From: Ciborinia camelliae
Taxonomy: Eukaryota > Ascomycota > Leotiomycetes > Helotiales > Sclerotiniaceae
Reading direction: 5' to 3'
Length of the DNA stretch: 64,000 nucleotides
Assembly: GCA_025890175.1 (NCBI GenBank)
Contig: JANPYM010000009.1
Location: forward strand, 2,100,250-2,164,249
Below the pieces are notes generated by a model, which was given only the letters and a program-made list of their open reading frames with translations, ran no database searches and was not told the DNA's origin. Shown here one piece after another: positions 42,756 to 53,798 of the stretch. The translations under genes and the position numbers were made by a program. How positions within the stretch are numbered: the first letter of the stretch is position 1; each line of letters opens with the position of its first letter.

Positions 42756-44158
42756 CTATCCCGATTGATTATGTTGGATATTTTTCTCCTTTTCACCATA
42801 TCTATTAGCCAACCAGTTTTTCACTAGCCCGTCGAGTTTCATCCCGAATCGTTGTCTGGCCCCCACCCAGTTTTCCACCCCAATCTTCCAACCCCTAGCA
42901 TCTTGCGCCTGACCAGATCCAAGTGCAGTACTAAGATACTGCACATTGCTTTCTCCCAACGAGGGCCCTAATACATCTTGGTTAGAAAACAAGTTCGTCA
43001 CCATACACAATAAATGATGAAATACTTACCATTATCATGGCTTCCATATCCTTCAAGTTCTCCCACCCCGTCACAAATCCCGTGATAATATTAACACCAC
43101 CTTTTACAGGAATAGAAGCCTCTGTGAAATAAAGAAGCAGTTTATCCAAGTCCAGTCTATCACGTTTCAACCCCAACCTCTCATCATCCCACTTTGCTTC
43201 CTTGCGCTGCTGTTCTGTGACATTCCCAGGCCAGAGGAATTGAAAAATACGCCTCTCTCGCCTCTTATTACCATTCCCCTTGAATGCGTCTTCCAGAACC
43301 GTGATGTTCATCAGGCCTTCTCGTGTATCTTCCTTAATTTCTGCAATAATATCTTGGATCCCTTTTATTTGATCTAAAACTTTCTTTCCCGAAGTGATAG
43401 TCAACGTCGACTTTTCGCTCATCTCGCGGACATGTGCAAAACGAAAAGCATCGATATCTGAAAAATAACTGCGCGCCTGCGTTTCCACATTTTGGGCATC
43501 CCATTTGCAATTATTCGAGAAAATTCGCTGGTTCTGTCTTGGGAGAACACCGAAGATGTTGTAAAGAAATAGTTGCCAAAAGGTTGGTTCTTTTAAAGAA
43601 GTCAAATATGGATAACACTCAGTTACATGTTCAAAAGATTTTTCAAGAACTTCAAGCTTAAGGTTAATTTACATTCCAACGCACGCGTCTACTGGTATGT
43701 GAAAGTGATTTTGTATTTTCCAACCACTTATTGGCGAAATGGCTATAACTCTGGCCGAATGGATTCAGCTCCTTATGTAGTGTGGTGAGAGATTAGATGA
43801 TTGGTTTCATGGAAAGCTCATTTTTGGAATATCTTCGTGATATATAGATGATGTTATTTATAATAGACGAGATTTCGGCCGATACAGAAATTAGATTGGT
43901 ATCAAGATGGCGCCTGGGAACGAAGGAGCCCATAGTTTGATTTTGGTGACTTTTGTAGTCGGGACTTTCGTCGATTGGCGAGGAGAAAAGTGGTTCTGTC
44001 ATCATCCGCGACCATTCAGTATAGAAAGACTCATGGGGATTTTTGGTTGGCATTGGTGGTAGTGGCTGCATAGGTATTTGCGTATCCCACCTTGCGAGTT
44101 GTAAAAGGATAAAACAACATGGAATAGTAAGAACCTCAGTGAACGCTAATCCAGCCAT
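42756..44158 (-). pseudogene. probably decayed gene of unknown family
   Basis: Coding-like pieces on the minus strand fail to join. Piece 1 starts with ATG at 44158 and runs to a TAA just below 43795; the same frame continues after the stop with plausible protein (LHKELNPFGQSYSHFANKWL) to about 43665. A shift of one frame is then needed within about 15 bases, too little for an intron, to enter piece 2 (KLEVLEKSFEHV... to 43030). A good GTAAGT donor (43029) pairs with CCAAG (42978-42977), but the phase is wrong for piece 3 (42976-42756, from VLGPSLGESNV), the frame that looks coding. Piece 2 is rich in charged helical segments. The arrangement vaguely recalls HeLo-type or NLR N-terminal regions, but I do not claim that. 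Alternatives are sequence errors or unusual splicing. Confidence 0.45.
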
Positions 44159-44654
44159 TCCATAGGGGAGGACGGATATCTGCCTTGGTGATGATTGCGT
44201 TGCTGATGACTGCGTTGCTGATGATTTTGCTGCTGTTTTACAGGTTGTTGATCATTTCTCGTAATATGTGATCGACTTTCTTTATCGGTAGTCAGACTGA
44301 TTTCTGTTCTAGTAATGGTGGGTGTCCCTTGAGCTAGCTGAAGCTCATTGCAGCGTGAGCTTACTCAAAACAAAGCGGAAGTAGGGCCAACTACGATTAG
44401 CTGCGTTTAGCAAAGGAAAGAAATGTAAAGGAAAGAAATGTAAAGGAAAGAAATGTAAAGGAAAGAAATGTAAAGGAAAGAAAATAAAAATAAAAATAAA
44501 AACAACTTGAATTGATATTTATATTTATATTTATCTTATTCTTCATTTTTACTCTTCTCATATCAAGTTAAACTAATTACTATTATGATAATCGTCAATA
44601 AAAACATTATTCATTCGTTGCTTATTATCTATCAACTATATTAACTATTCAATT
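44159..44654. other. spacer with AAAGGAAAGAAATGT repeat
   Basis: About 0.5 kb. A GTTGCTGATGATTGCGTTGCTGATGA-type short repeat lies near 44195-44235, and four to five tandem copies of the 15-base unit AAAGGAAAGAAATGT occur at 44413-44480. No gene seen. Confidence 0.6.
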
Positions 44655-46260
44655 ATGACAGAGGCAGCAAAACGAACACCATATACACCATTATTTCATT
44701 CACCAAGAGGTTCCCAACCCAAAGGCCCCCCACGATGTGACTATAGATTTATACCTCATTACTATAACCTTCGTCTTCACCTCCCCCTTCCAATCAATTC
44801 TACAACCATTCCTACGTTTACACCGCGTCAAATTAAAAATCAATATCGACAGCTAGGGTTACTATTACATCCTGACAAATTACCGAACCTTCATGATCCT
44901 CAGAGACAGAAAGAGAATGGGAAAATGCCGAAAGAGCTTGTGAGTTGTTATGCAATATAATTAGTCGAGATGGTTGATACACCCCAACTGACAATCTTCA
45001 TCAATAGTTGACCTCATAACCCGATCATCCAATATTCTTTCCGATGAAACTACCCAATTTGATTACTCAAGACACTGTCGTCACGGGCAAGAGTACAAAT
45101 GTAGTGATCGACCTCCGGGGCAAGAGAAATGGGAAGTGCAGAGACGCCGATACGCTGTCACGCATGGAATTGACGAGATGCCATCCGAATACCGGTTGAT
45201 GGATGATTTTTTTCGTGATTTCTCGATGCGGGGCGCAAACGAAGAAGTCCGAAAAGCATATGAAGAATCGAAGAGGTTAAAAGAGGAGGAAGCAAGAAGG
45301 GTCGAAAAAAAAGAATATGTTCAGGATGATTGGAAGGTGAAGTATGAGGTTAAAGAGTGGGCTGAATGGTTTCATAACATTGAAGAGCGTGATAAAGAGG
45401 ATGTTGGTACGTGGGTTTTGCGAAAACCGTGGCCTTGGGCTTATGATTTTGCCCTCCCAAAACCTGGGCAAGAGCGGCCATTTTGGTGTGTGATGACTTA
45501 TGTAAATGCTGCACATATGGCTGTGGACAATCTGTTACCGACGACGTTCAGCGATTGGTTTTGGGATATTGTGGGTGGTCAAGGTGGATGGTTATATATC
45601 GTGGATGAGGAGAAGCTCCAAATTCGAATGGATACGCAAAAGAGACCGACAACTAATTTGACCTTTTTTGATCAAGGTTGTGAGGAGATTGTGGTTGAGG
45701 TTGGAAGAAGAGGTCCATTGTTCTCATTCCCTTCTAGTGATCCACCGGGACCTTTGGTTTTGGATGATAAACAACATGTGGCGAAAGATCAAAAGAAGAT
45801 ACCTTGGTCCTATTTTCATAATGTATCGAATACGAATTGGCAACGTATTATGAATTGGGAAGTAGAACCTGAGGAGGTTTTCTGTCAAGATATTCGAGTT
45901 CTGGTCGTTATGGCTGCTTTGATGATGGTAGCGTGGATTTTGGGATTTGGGTGGCTACTTTGGAAAACAGTAGATGGATGGAGAAGAAGAGCTCGAGAGA
46001 GTTGGGCAGAGGAAACGAAGAGAGGAAAAGGGGAGATTCAAAGGCTGCTGAGAGAGGAAAGAAGGGTGATGGAGGCGATTGAAGATTTGGAGCGGAAGAC
46101 GTCGTCACTTAGACGGATGAGTGATATGACAGAAGAACGAGCAACCGATTTGGTGATGATGAAAAAGTTGAAAGAATTGAGTAGAAGAAGAGAGGATTTT
46201 ATTCGTGCTCAGTGGCGGACAATACATGAGGAGATTCAAAGTGCGTATAGAGCAAGGTAG
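44655..46260 (+). CDS. divergent J-domain membrane protein
   Basis: Two exons, 44655-44943 and 45008-46260, give 513 residues. The first exon ends inside a J-domain: YRQLGLLLHPDK includes the diagnostic HPD (H72-P73-D74), and the second exon continues with SSNILSDETTQFDYS, the usual helix IV. The phase requires the donor GTTGTT at 44944; a stronger-looking GTGAGT at 44940 would lead directly into a stop. A single hydrophobic segment (about 394-417) is followed by a charged coiled-coil tail (about 425-500), placing the J-domain and the middle region on one side of a membrane and the coiled coil on the other. J-domains stimulate Hsp70 chaperones; the compartment (ER or mitochondria) is not evident because no clear N-terminal signal is seen. 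Confidence 0.72.
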
Positions 46261-47024
46261 ATATGGGTGGGCATTTGGGGAAACAATTAGAGGTGAAGCT
46301 GGTGAAGCCGCTGAAGATAAATGAAGGAGGGGGGAGGGGGGATATAAAATATAAAGTAGTTTAGAGCGAGATAGGACCGTTGATATTGCTTCGGATATCC
46401 ATTACTCGAATACTACAAGTGAGATAATCAATCTCACCTTAACTATTCGTTTCCACTCACAATTTTATTCTTCTTCTTATAATATTGTTATAAGAACACA
46501 TAAATGTTATACATTCACCGTGTGAGGTATATGCTGCTGTATATAGTTTAACCTTATGTACGAAAAGGGTAAGTAATGTAAGACATAATTTTGCTGTTTT
46601 CTTAAGTTTTAATATTATTTTTTTATTTTTATTATAAGAACACGTGAATATTATATATTCACGTTCACGTGTTCTTCCAACAATATTATTTATTTATTTG
46701 TTCATTCCCTCCCTCATGACCAGGTAAAGGCATAAAATGTATAAACCTTCTTTATATCCTCCAGTTATTCCGTACACCCTGTATACCAGTACCTAGGTAT
46801 ACCTATACCTATACCTATACCAGTACCAGTAGCTCCAGCTCCAGCTCCAGCTCCAGCTCCACCCAATCCATGCAATCCCAATGCAAACCAAAGACCCAAC
46901 CTATTTATTATTCCATCACTATCATACAAATGCACCCGTAATCCTATGGTTGATTAAATAAATACACCTTCAGAGACCCTTCTTTATCTCCCCATCCATC
47001 TCCCCAGCCCATTCAAACCCCGGA
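46261..47024. other. convergent spacer with hairpin and simple repeats
   Basis: About 0.76 kb between converging genes. Contains the CACGTG hairpin (46636-46676), a CCTATA repeat (46800-46822) and five CTCCAG units (46832-46860). No gene seen. Confidence 0.5.
46636..46676. repeat. hairpin with CACGTG in both arms
   Basis: The 13-base arms AAGAACACGTGAA (46636-46648) and TTCACGTGTTCTT (46664-46676) are exact reverse complements around a 15-base AT-rich loop. Each arm carries CACGTG, the palindromic E-box bound by bHLH factors. A diverged relative lies upstream at about 46493-46525 (AAGAACACATAAATGTTATA). It may be a transcript 3' structure or an element remnant. Confidence 0.7.
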
Positions 47025-50000
47025 TTAATCATCATCATCATCATCCACCTCATCATCCACCTCTTCCTCCACACTCTCATCCGCATCCCCATCCCCAAGC
47101 TCAAAATACCGCGACCTCAACCCCGTCTCACCAACTCTCTTCGCATTCCTCCCTGGCGTCTTCCTGATCGTTGGGGTAGAAGTCACAGGTATAGAAACGG
47201 TAACTCTTCCTTTAGCAGCTGGTGTTTTAACTTTGGACTTTTTGGACGGTGGTGGTGGTGGTGGAATATCATCATCATCATCATCATCATATTCTTCTTC
47301 TTCAAAATCTTCCTTTTCTTCATCCATTTCGATATCAGAAAGTGAAGATGACTCATCTTCCGAATCTTCCGAATCCGGAATGCGGTTTCGTTTTCCGAAA
47401 GTTCTTGATACCGGATCGGGGAGTTTGGCGGGAGTTCTTGGTTTTGGTTGTGATTTTGATGGTGCAGTTTTGGCTTTGGCTTTGGCTTTTGTTGGATTTT
47501 TGTTTGTTGAGCCTGCTGGTCTGCCTCTGCGGCGGGGGGTTAGAGTTGGTATGATGACTTGAGGCTTTTTATTGGGCATTTCTTCTTCTTCTTCTTCTGA
47601 TGCTTCTTCTGATTCTGCTTGTTCGTCTGAAGTTATATTGGATTCGGTTTTCTCGTTCTCAATGAATTGGAATGTTTGAGATGTGATAGATGATGCATTT
47701 CCATTGGTCTCGTTGGTTGTATCTTGTTCGTCGTCCTCCACAATAAATCCACCACCATCATTTTCTTCATCCCCATCTTCTTGCGACGCAACAACAGGGA
47801 AGAAACTGGTTGAATGATGAACTTCTGTTTCTTCTTCATCGTGGCCTTCGGGAAAGAAACCGCCAGCCATTTCTTCATCCTGTTGTTGCATCTCGATTGC
47901 ATGTTCTTCGGAATTCGAGTCTCGATCCACTTGCTTTCCTTTACTCCTCTTGTTATTGAAAGGATTAACGACTTCTAATTCAGTTCTATCATAACTTCCA
48001 TATTCCTCCGTCATCCTTTCAATGATTCGAAGTCCCATTAACATCTTCCTCCACATAGAAATGGCCGCTTTGGTTTTCTTCTCATCCTCCTTCCTAACTC
48101 TCTCAGCTTCTTCCTTTTCCCATTCCTCTATAACAAGCTCTAGATTCTCCTCAGCAACTACAACTCCAGTAATGATTGGTACAGCCATCCTAGAACCGAA
48201 TTCAAACCCGGTCACAGCTTCAGCATAATCAATTCCTAGCCGCGTACAGATTCTCTTGGTACCTCTCCTCGGAATGTGTACTGCGCCCACAGGTACCATA
48301 CTTTGAACATAAACATCCATATTTCCATAGTTGTTCTTCGGTATAATACCATTCTCAATAGGTGGAGGAATGATCCACTCAGTTTGATCACGACTATAGA
48401 GACCCTGTAACATTTTCTCTCCACTCTCAAGCTCTGCTTCCGCAAGCTCACGCCTTCGATTTGTTGTCGCTGCTCGATAAGGAACACGTTTTCGAGGTAT
48501 TGCACCGGGAAGAGGTGCTCGACCCTCCTTGTGCCATGTTTCCAAACTTTTGCAATTGACAACATCTTTTCGAAGGAATACTTTCTCTTCTGTGGGATTG
48601 TCACCTTTAGCTTTTACAGTGAACATTTTCACATGTTTCGCTGTATCAAGGATGGCTTCCTCTCGTCTGAGGTGCCGTTCCAGAACAAATTCAGAAGAAG
48701 ACTTGTAAGATTGGAGAGTTTCCTCCCCTTCTTTTACCTCCTTTTTCTTTGGTTGGACAGCTTTAAGATCAGTGGCTTCTTCATGATCGTCAATCTCTGT
48801 TCTCGGACATTTCTTACTGCCTCGTACATAACCCCTCATGACTGTTTTGAACCAATCAAACTGCTCATAGCGCTTGATTTTACCTCTAGAATTGTAGATG
48901 GGTACTTTTTCGACAGGGATGCGATTACCTTTTGTTCGACCGGGTAACATATGACCTTTCAGATATCGTATGGTGACATCTTTGGCCGTACCATCTGGTG
49001 AATGTCCCACAATATAAGCAGTAACTTGTTTAGCTTTATCAGCTTTCGCTCCGCGGGTCTCAAACTTTTGAAGAAGCTCAGAATTGGTTGCAAGAATGTT
49101 AAGGACGAGTGGATCAATAGGGGTATAGGTATTCGTTACTGGTGATAAAACTTCCGTCCAGTAATGTGGAAAGAGGAGATCCTTATCATACGATTTTGAA
49201 GACTGTACCCGGGGGTTGGCTGGGGTGATATCAATCACAGATTCGTCATCATCTTCATTACTGGCCATGGAAAGTTCTTCGGATTCTGAAAGATCAATAG
49301 GGGCATCTTTTAGTCCATTTGCTCGCGAACTTCGTCTCGCCTGTTTACTGGCAGACTTTGTGGGTTTCTTTGGTACCTGGGCTGTTTTCCCTTTCCCATT
49401 TGCTTTCTTCGGGGCAGATTTCGGGGCGGGTCTCTCTTCTTCACTACTCTCAGTATCCGAGGCGTCATCATCTGGAGTGACTTCCTTTATTTTCTTATCC
49501 TTTCTCTCTGCCGCATCTTCATTCTTGTTCCAACCAAATCCTACGGGTTGAAGACTGGCAATCATTCTTGATTCAATACCGATTCCTCTTAATAAAGCCG
49601 TGAACAACTGAGCACCGACATCTCGACTTCCTTCTAAAGCTTTGGCACATTTTCTAAATTCATGTATATTGACTATCCTTTCGCCGTGTCGTTCAACATC
49701 GTGTTCGTCCTTATGGAAGCTCTTAATTTCCTGGTCGAGTCTATCGAGAGACATATAACCAATCTTTCGCAAGCCTGGTGCGACAATCCTAAACCTCTGT
49801 TTCCAGTAATTCATCAATAATTTTAGAAGGCGAAACATAGGATCCCCACGACTCATATTGACTTGACCGGCCTCCTGTCTTTCTGCGGGCTCTCCCCAAT
49901 CTCGTTGACTCCTAACATCGACCATTTTTCCTTTTGTAGCCTTGCCTTTGCCTTTCCCATTCGACTTCGGAGTATCTTCCACCCTTATTTGTAGACCACT

Positions 50001-50624
50001 ATCCTTCCTCCATTTTTCAATCTCCCTCAAAACTGTTTCCGGCAATTGTCCCACTAGAATTTCCTGTAACTCCTTGTCACAGAGCCAAGAATTCCTAATC
50101 GCATTATGCCACATTAACATTTGCACATGAAACTGATGTGTTGCCGTTCTAATACCCCTCTCAACTTTGCTAGGCCCTTTCTTTGTCCCGAGTGGATTTG
50201 TGAGTGAGATCCTCGTTTCTCTCGTCAATGTGAGCTCGAGATCGCCAGTAGGTATGTTGGAAGATGGTTTATCTGCTATGTTGATATCGACATCCTCGAA
50301 TTCGATATCTTCATCCTCATCATCCGTCGCCTCATCTACCGCCTGTCTCTTTGTATTTGGGACATCTTCGAATTCGTCATCTGAAAGAGACGATAGGGAG
50401 CTCTCATCGTCACCATCATCGGTAGCTTGAATTTTACGAAGAATGGCTTCAGTATCTTCAGGACTTTTTGCGCCAGCATCGAGATCATCAAATAATGTAG
50501 CTTTTCGTGGAGTGGTTTTCGATGATTTGCTTTTTTTGCCTTCCCGATTTTGCTGCCTTGAAGGACCTGGTTCTGGCTCTGGTGATGAAGAACGTAGACG
50601 TTTGCGCGGAAAGAATGGAGGCAT
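47025..50624 (-). CDS. RAD4: DNA repair protein Rad4 (XPC homologue)
   Basis: An intronless minus-strand gene of 1199 residues from the ATG at 50624 (MPPFFPRKRLRSSSP); the open frame extends 31 codons further upstream but that part looks like leader. Rad4/XPC recognises helix-distorting damage in nucleotide excision repair. Visible: basic N-terminal nuclear-localisation stretch; a degenerate transglutaminase fold (about 330-520, with RDVGAQLFTALLRGIG and FPHYWTEV, lacking an active protease-like triad as in the family); and beta-hairpin domains BHD1-3 (about 645-830), with LPGAIPRKRVPY and RRGTKRICTRLGIDYAEAV. The C-terminal third is disordered and acidic with a GRPAGS AT-hook-like site and ends in an Asp run. 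It is longer than yeast Rad4 (754) because of these extensions. Confidence 0.95.
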   Translation of the reverse strand: MPPFFPRKRLRSSSPEPEPGPSRQQNREGKKSKSSKTTPRKATLFDDLDAGAKSPEDTEAILRKIQATDDGDDESSLSSLSDDEFEDVPNTKRQAVDEATDDEDEDIEFEDVDINIADKPSSNIPTGDLELTLTRETRISLTNPLGTKKGPSKVERGIRTATHQFHVQMLMWHNAIRNSWLCDKELQEILVGQLPETVLREIEKWRKDSGLQIRVEDTPKSNGKGKGKATKGKMVDVRSQRDWGEPAERQEAGQVNMSRGDPMFRLLKLLMNYWKQRFRIVAPGLRKIGYMSLDRLDQEIKSFHKDEHDVERHGERIVNIHEFRKCAKALEGSRDVGAQLFTALLRGIGIESRMIASLQPVGFGWNKNEDAAERKDKKIKEVTPDDDASDTESSEEERPAPKSAPKKANGKGKTAQVPKKPTKSASKQARRSSRANGLKDAPIDLSESEELSMASNEDDDESVIDITPANPRVQSSKSYDKDLLFPHYWTEVLSPVTNTYTPIDPLVLNILATNSELLQKFETRGAKADKAKQVTAYIVGHSPDGTAKDVTIRYLKGHMLPGRTKGNRIPVEKVPIYNSRGKIKRYEQFDWFKTVMRGYVRGSKKCPRTEIDDHEEATDLKAVQPKKKEVKEGEETLQSYKSSSEFVLERHLRREEAILDTAKHVKMFTVKAKGDNPTEEKVFLRKDVVNCKSLETWHKEGRAPLPGAIPRKRVPYRAATTNRRRELAEAELESGEKMLQGLYSRDQTEWIIPPPIENGIIPKNNYGNMDVYVQSMVPVGAVHIPRRGTKRICTRLGIDYAEAVTGFEFGSRMAVPIITGVVVAEENLELVIEEWEKEEAERVRKEDEKKTKAAISMWRKMLMGLRIIERMTEEYGSYDRTELEVVNPFNNKRSKGKQVDRDSNSEEHAIEMQQQDEEMAGGFFPEGHDEEETEVHHSTSFFPVVASQEDGDEENDGGGFIVEDDEQDTTNETNGNASSITSQTFQFIENEKTESNITSDEQAESEEASEEEEEEMPNKKPQVIIPTLTPRRRGRPAGSTNKNPTKAKAKAKTAPSKSQPKPRTPAKLPDPVSRTFGKRNRIPDSEDSEDESSSLSDIEMDEEKEDFEEEEYDDDDDDDIPPPPPPSKKSKVKTPAAKGRVTVSIPVTSTPTIRKTPGRNAKRVGETGLRSRYFELGDGDADESVEEEVDDEVDDDDDD

Positions 50625-51280
50625 ATTGACAATTGTCACGGAAACATGATCATGAAAGGAATTGAATTGAGTTGAGTTGAAGGTTGAGTCGAAGTTGATG
50701 AAATGGAAAATCAACACGAAATCAACACGAAGTCAGGTGTCAAGTGGAAATAAATTTGACACGCTAGAAATGCCTATCACAGACTCGCAGTCTCTCCAAT
50801 TGATGAGGATGAGGTCATCAATATTCTTGATAGGCTGTCTTTTATTACGTAAGGTACCCACCTTCCAGGGACCAACAGGGGTATAAAGAACCAATTGTTT
50901 TGTTTTGTTTGATTATGTCAGGAATTCATTCATTCGGATTGTAAGGTCAATGGATCAATCAATCAATCAATCAATCTTCATTTTCTTTTGTGTGTGTATA
51001 TATATAATATACACACCTATATATATGTGCATTTCTATTTACATGACTGTATTGCTAAATAGTAGGTAATGTCGTAAAATTTCTATCATCTATATATTTA
51101 TATCCATTCATATCAGTCACCTCCTTCATATACAAGTATTTCCAATTGCCTCGACTACCCCTCCAGTTCTACTTGTCGACGTACCTACCTTACCTACCTA
51201 GGTAGATATCGCAATGTCCCACAACTCCAAAAACAATGCCCAACCAATAATTCCATATCAAATCTAATATAATCTTCTAT
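50625..51280. other. spacer between RAD4 and the phosphatase gene
   Basis: RAD4 leader and promoter, then AT-rich spacer with (AATC)n at 50960-50982, TATATA runs at 50995-51015 and an ACCTACCTAGGTA block at 51182-51206. No gene seen. Confidence 0.5.
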
Positions 51281-52003
51281 TTATTCTTTAGCATCCGTCC
51301 CATCGTTCTCATTCTCATTATGTGCAGTAGAGGAGTTGACAGCCTTATCTGCAGTAGAGGGGTTGACAGCCTTATCTGCAGATTCCGATGACTTCGACTT
51401 CGTTTCATGACCATGCATTTGTCTCCATTCCTTGATCCCTCGATTTATCTCTGCCTTATTCACACCATCTCTCACCAAACACATCTTGACCCCCAAAGAT
51501 TCCACATTCCTATTCCTAGCCTCATCATCAAAGAAGAGCATATCTTGATATGCGATCCCCGTCCCCTTCTGTAATTTGGTAAAATGTGTAATCTTGCTTC
51601 CGGGGTAGATCTCCAGCTGATCGAAGAACTCAATCGCCTTTTTCTTCCTTCCATCAACATCCACCACATGAAGTAATCTCAACATCTCTCTCCCTAGTTC
51701 CGGAGCCGATGTGCGAGATGCGGCTCCAACCATTATGCCATGATTTTTGAGCTGTGCGAGAATCGAAGGTACTTCATGGTAGAAGGCAAAACTCTCCCCC
51801 CATCGATCGGTAGTGGCTGAATGTTCCGAGTTGGCTTTGATCGGAGTTGTGACGTGTGTATCGACCCAGAAAGGCCATAATGTATAATCGAGATCGAAAA
51901 CGATGAGTTTCGGGAGGGTGAGGGAATCTGTAAAGGTGGATGGCGGGGTATCGATTGGAGAGATTGGGGAAGCATTATTGGTTTTCTTAAGTTTCTTGAC
52001 CAT
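51281..52003 (-). CDS. magnesium-dependent phosphatase-1-like (HAD)
   Basis: A single-exon gene of 240 residues from the ATG at 52003 (MVKKLKKTN); an upstream non-preferred frame adds 26 residues. Motif I is DLDYTLW (D37, D39), motif II GAASRTSAPE, and motif IV-like FFDDEARN. These are typical of MDP-1, a small cytosolic HAD phosphatase proposed to act on glycated or tyrosine-phosphorylated protein. The C-terminal 40 residues are disordered and contain a duplicated ADKAVNPST/ADKAVNSST unit, encoded by a 27-base tandem repeat at about 51323-51376. Intact. Confidence 0.9.
   Translation of the reverse strand: MVKKLKKTNNASPISPIDTPPSTFTDSLTLPKLIVFDLDYTLWPFWVDTHVTTPIKANSEHSATTDRWGESFAFYHEVPSILAQLKNHGIMVGAASRTSAPELGREMLRLLHVVDVDGRKKKAIEFFDQLEIYPGSKITHFTKLQKGTGIAYQDMLFFDDEARNRNVESLGVKMCLVRDGVNKAEINRGIKEWRQMHGHETKSKSSESADKAVNPSTADKAVNSSTAHNENENDGTDAKE
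51323..51376. repeat. 27-bp tandem duplication inside a coding region
   Basis: Two nearly identical 27-base units, one difference (GCAGTAGAGGAGTTGACA versus GCAGTAGAGGGGTTGACA and onwards). In frame, so the phosphatase tail gains nine residues without a frameshift. Confidence 0.85.
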
Positions 52004-53251
52004 TGTAGCGAATAAAATGTCGAGGAGAAATATGAAGAAATTGGTATTGCTCGGAAGGAGATTTTTTTTTATAGAGTACAAGGTAATGTAATATAGCAGC
52101 GCGGAAGTTTATTGAAGTTGAGCAGGTACAAGAGAGAGACCTGGAGCTGATGTTAAATGGTACTGGTCCAGGGCTGTATTTCCTTCCAGTCTGTTAGTCT
52201 ACCGAGGCCTTAAAAGTTCAAAAATAGATATCTTCTTTATACCGTCTTTATTTGTTTATTTCTCTATTTATTTATTTTCTTTCTTCTTTCTTCTTTATTT
52301 CTTTATATCTTTCTATCTTTATTCGTTTCTCTTTTTCTTAATTTATTTTTATTGAAACTTACTACTTATAGTACCTGTATTATATTAAGCCAAAGATTAT
52401 TGTAAGCTTAACTGTTACGCTAGTACTAGCTTCACGGACATAACAAGTACATAGCCATTCTAGATACCTAGCATAATGATAACTTCGTGCTTACACTCTT
52501 TCATTGTACCATTAACGTTATTTTTCTATTTAATGTCAGGCACGTCACCAAGGGCATATGAAATGGAATATAGGATACGTAGTATAATAAAAGAACTATG
52601 CTGAAAAGGAAAGAATCCTCTTCGAAAGATTCCAGGTTATCATCTACATATAAAGAGTGATTGATTACGTAACTAGCTACAAGGCATTTACTAGACAGAG
52701 GCCTAGACATAACATTTAATATCTTAATTACTTTATTTAAACTTGAATAAATTAATCTTTTTTTGATTCTTTACTTAATTCAATATGTAGTTTGATTTAA
52801 AGTAGAAACATATTATATATTTTTAAATAAAAGAATTGTTATCGGTCTCGTAATACAAGTAAAGTTTTAACGAAGCAAAGCCAAGCCGAAGCCTTGTTCA
52901 ATTTCAGATCAGATCCGATCCGATCAGATCAGATTAGATATTCAAAATTCATCTAAATTTATTAATATCTTCTAATCTTTACTACCTAATACCTAAGTTA
53001 CATATTCCACGATAGCGTCTACATTGCACGACTTGCAGATTTGCAGATTTGTATCAGTAGAAGAAGAAGAAGAGGCCCATCTAACATTTTTCATTTACAA
53101 CTGCAATTACAATCCCTCATTTGAGCTTCGGTCTCACTCTTCCCGACAGATATAAAATTGTCTCACCCTTTCCGTTGGCCAAACTTCCAAACTTTTCGAT
53201 ACAATATCTTCAAGAGGCAAGCACATTTGTTTGATGGTACGATGAACCACC
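52004..53251. other. AT-rich gene-free spacer
   Basis: About 1.2 kb with T-rich repeats (TTTATT/TTTCTT, 52250-52350) and a GATCAGATCCGATCCGATCAGATCAG repeat near 52912-52935. No supportable gene. Confidence 0.55.
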
Positions 53252-53798
53252 ATGTCAGAGGTACATGCACAACCAAAGGTTACAGAATCTCGTCATCATA
53301 CTGTGCGTGAAGCACGACACGAGGATATTCCTTTACTAACAGACGTTGAGAGGTCATCAGCTGAATTGTTCATATGTTTCAACGTTGCCGTTGGTGATTC
53401 CGTCTTGGATCCGTTATCATTATTAAACATCCTGAAAGACCATCATCTTTGGGTTGCTGTCAACAGTGAAGACAAACCCCGTGGGATTTATTGAGGTCTT
53501 AGAGCTGATGGTAATTTCCATGTGGCCGAAGTCTCGGTTGGTAGGGATAACCAGCGACAAGGAATTGGGAATAACTTGATGTACAGAATGATGACAGATA
53601 TAAAAGAAGAAGGATTTCCAACAATTAGTCTTACGACTAACATGATCTTTCCTTTCCAACCGTCCTTGGTATCAGAGTCTGGGACATGTTGAAATTGAAG
53701 TTGAAGATATTGGCAATGAATTGACCATTTTGATTGATGAAGAATCATATTATCTTGATAATAAGACTAGGTGTGCCATGAGAAAGATTATCTCATAA
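53252..53798 (+). pseudogene. GNAT acetyltransferase pseudogene
   Basis: Starts at an ATG in good context (accATG). The first frame (80 codons, to the TGA at 53492-53494) has an N-acetyltransferase beginning (REARHEDIPLLTDVERS). The same frame continues after the stop with FHVAEVSVGRDNQRQGIG, the acetyl-CoA-binding motif (Q-x-x-G-x-G). Around 53650-53665 the frame must shift by one to continue with RPWYQSLGHVEIEVEDIG, the usual final strand region, ending at TAA 53796-53798. So one nonsense codon and one frameshift break a gene of about 180 codons. The lesions could be sequence errors, but two in 550 bases suggest a real pseudogene. Confidence 0.82.

Noticed and set aside
50625..50717. Upstream 31-codon extension of RAD4
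   Set aside because: The extension (MLIFHFINF...) is unlike any Rad4 N-terminus and the internal ATG at 50624 starts the basic MPPFFPRKR segment.
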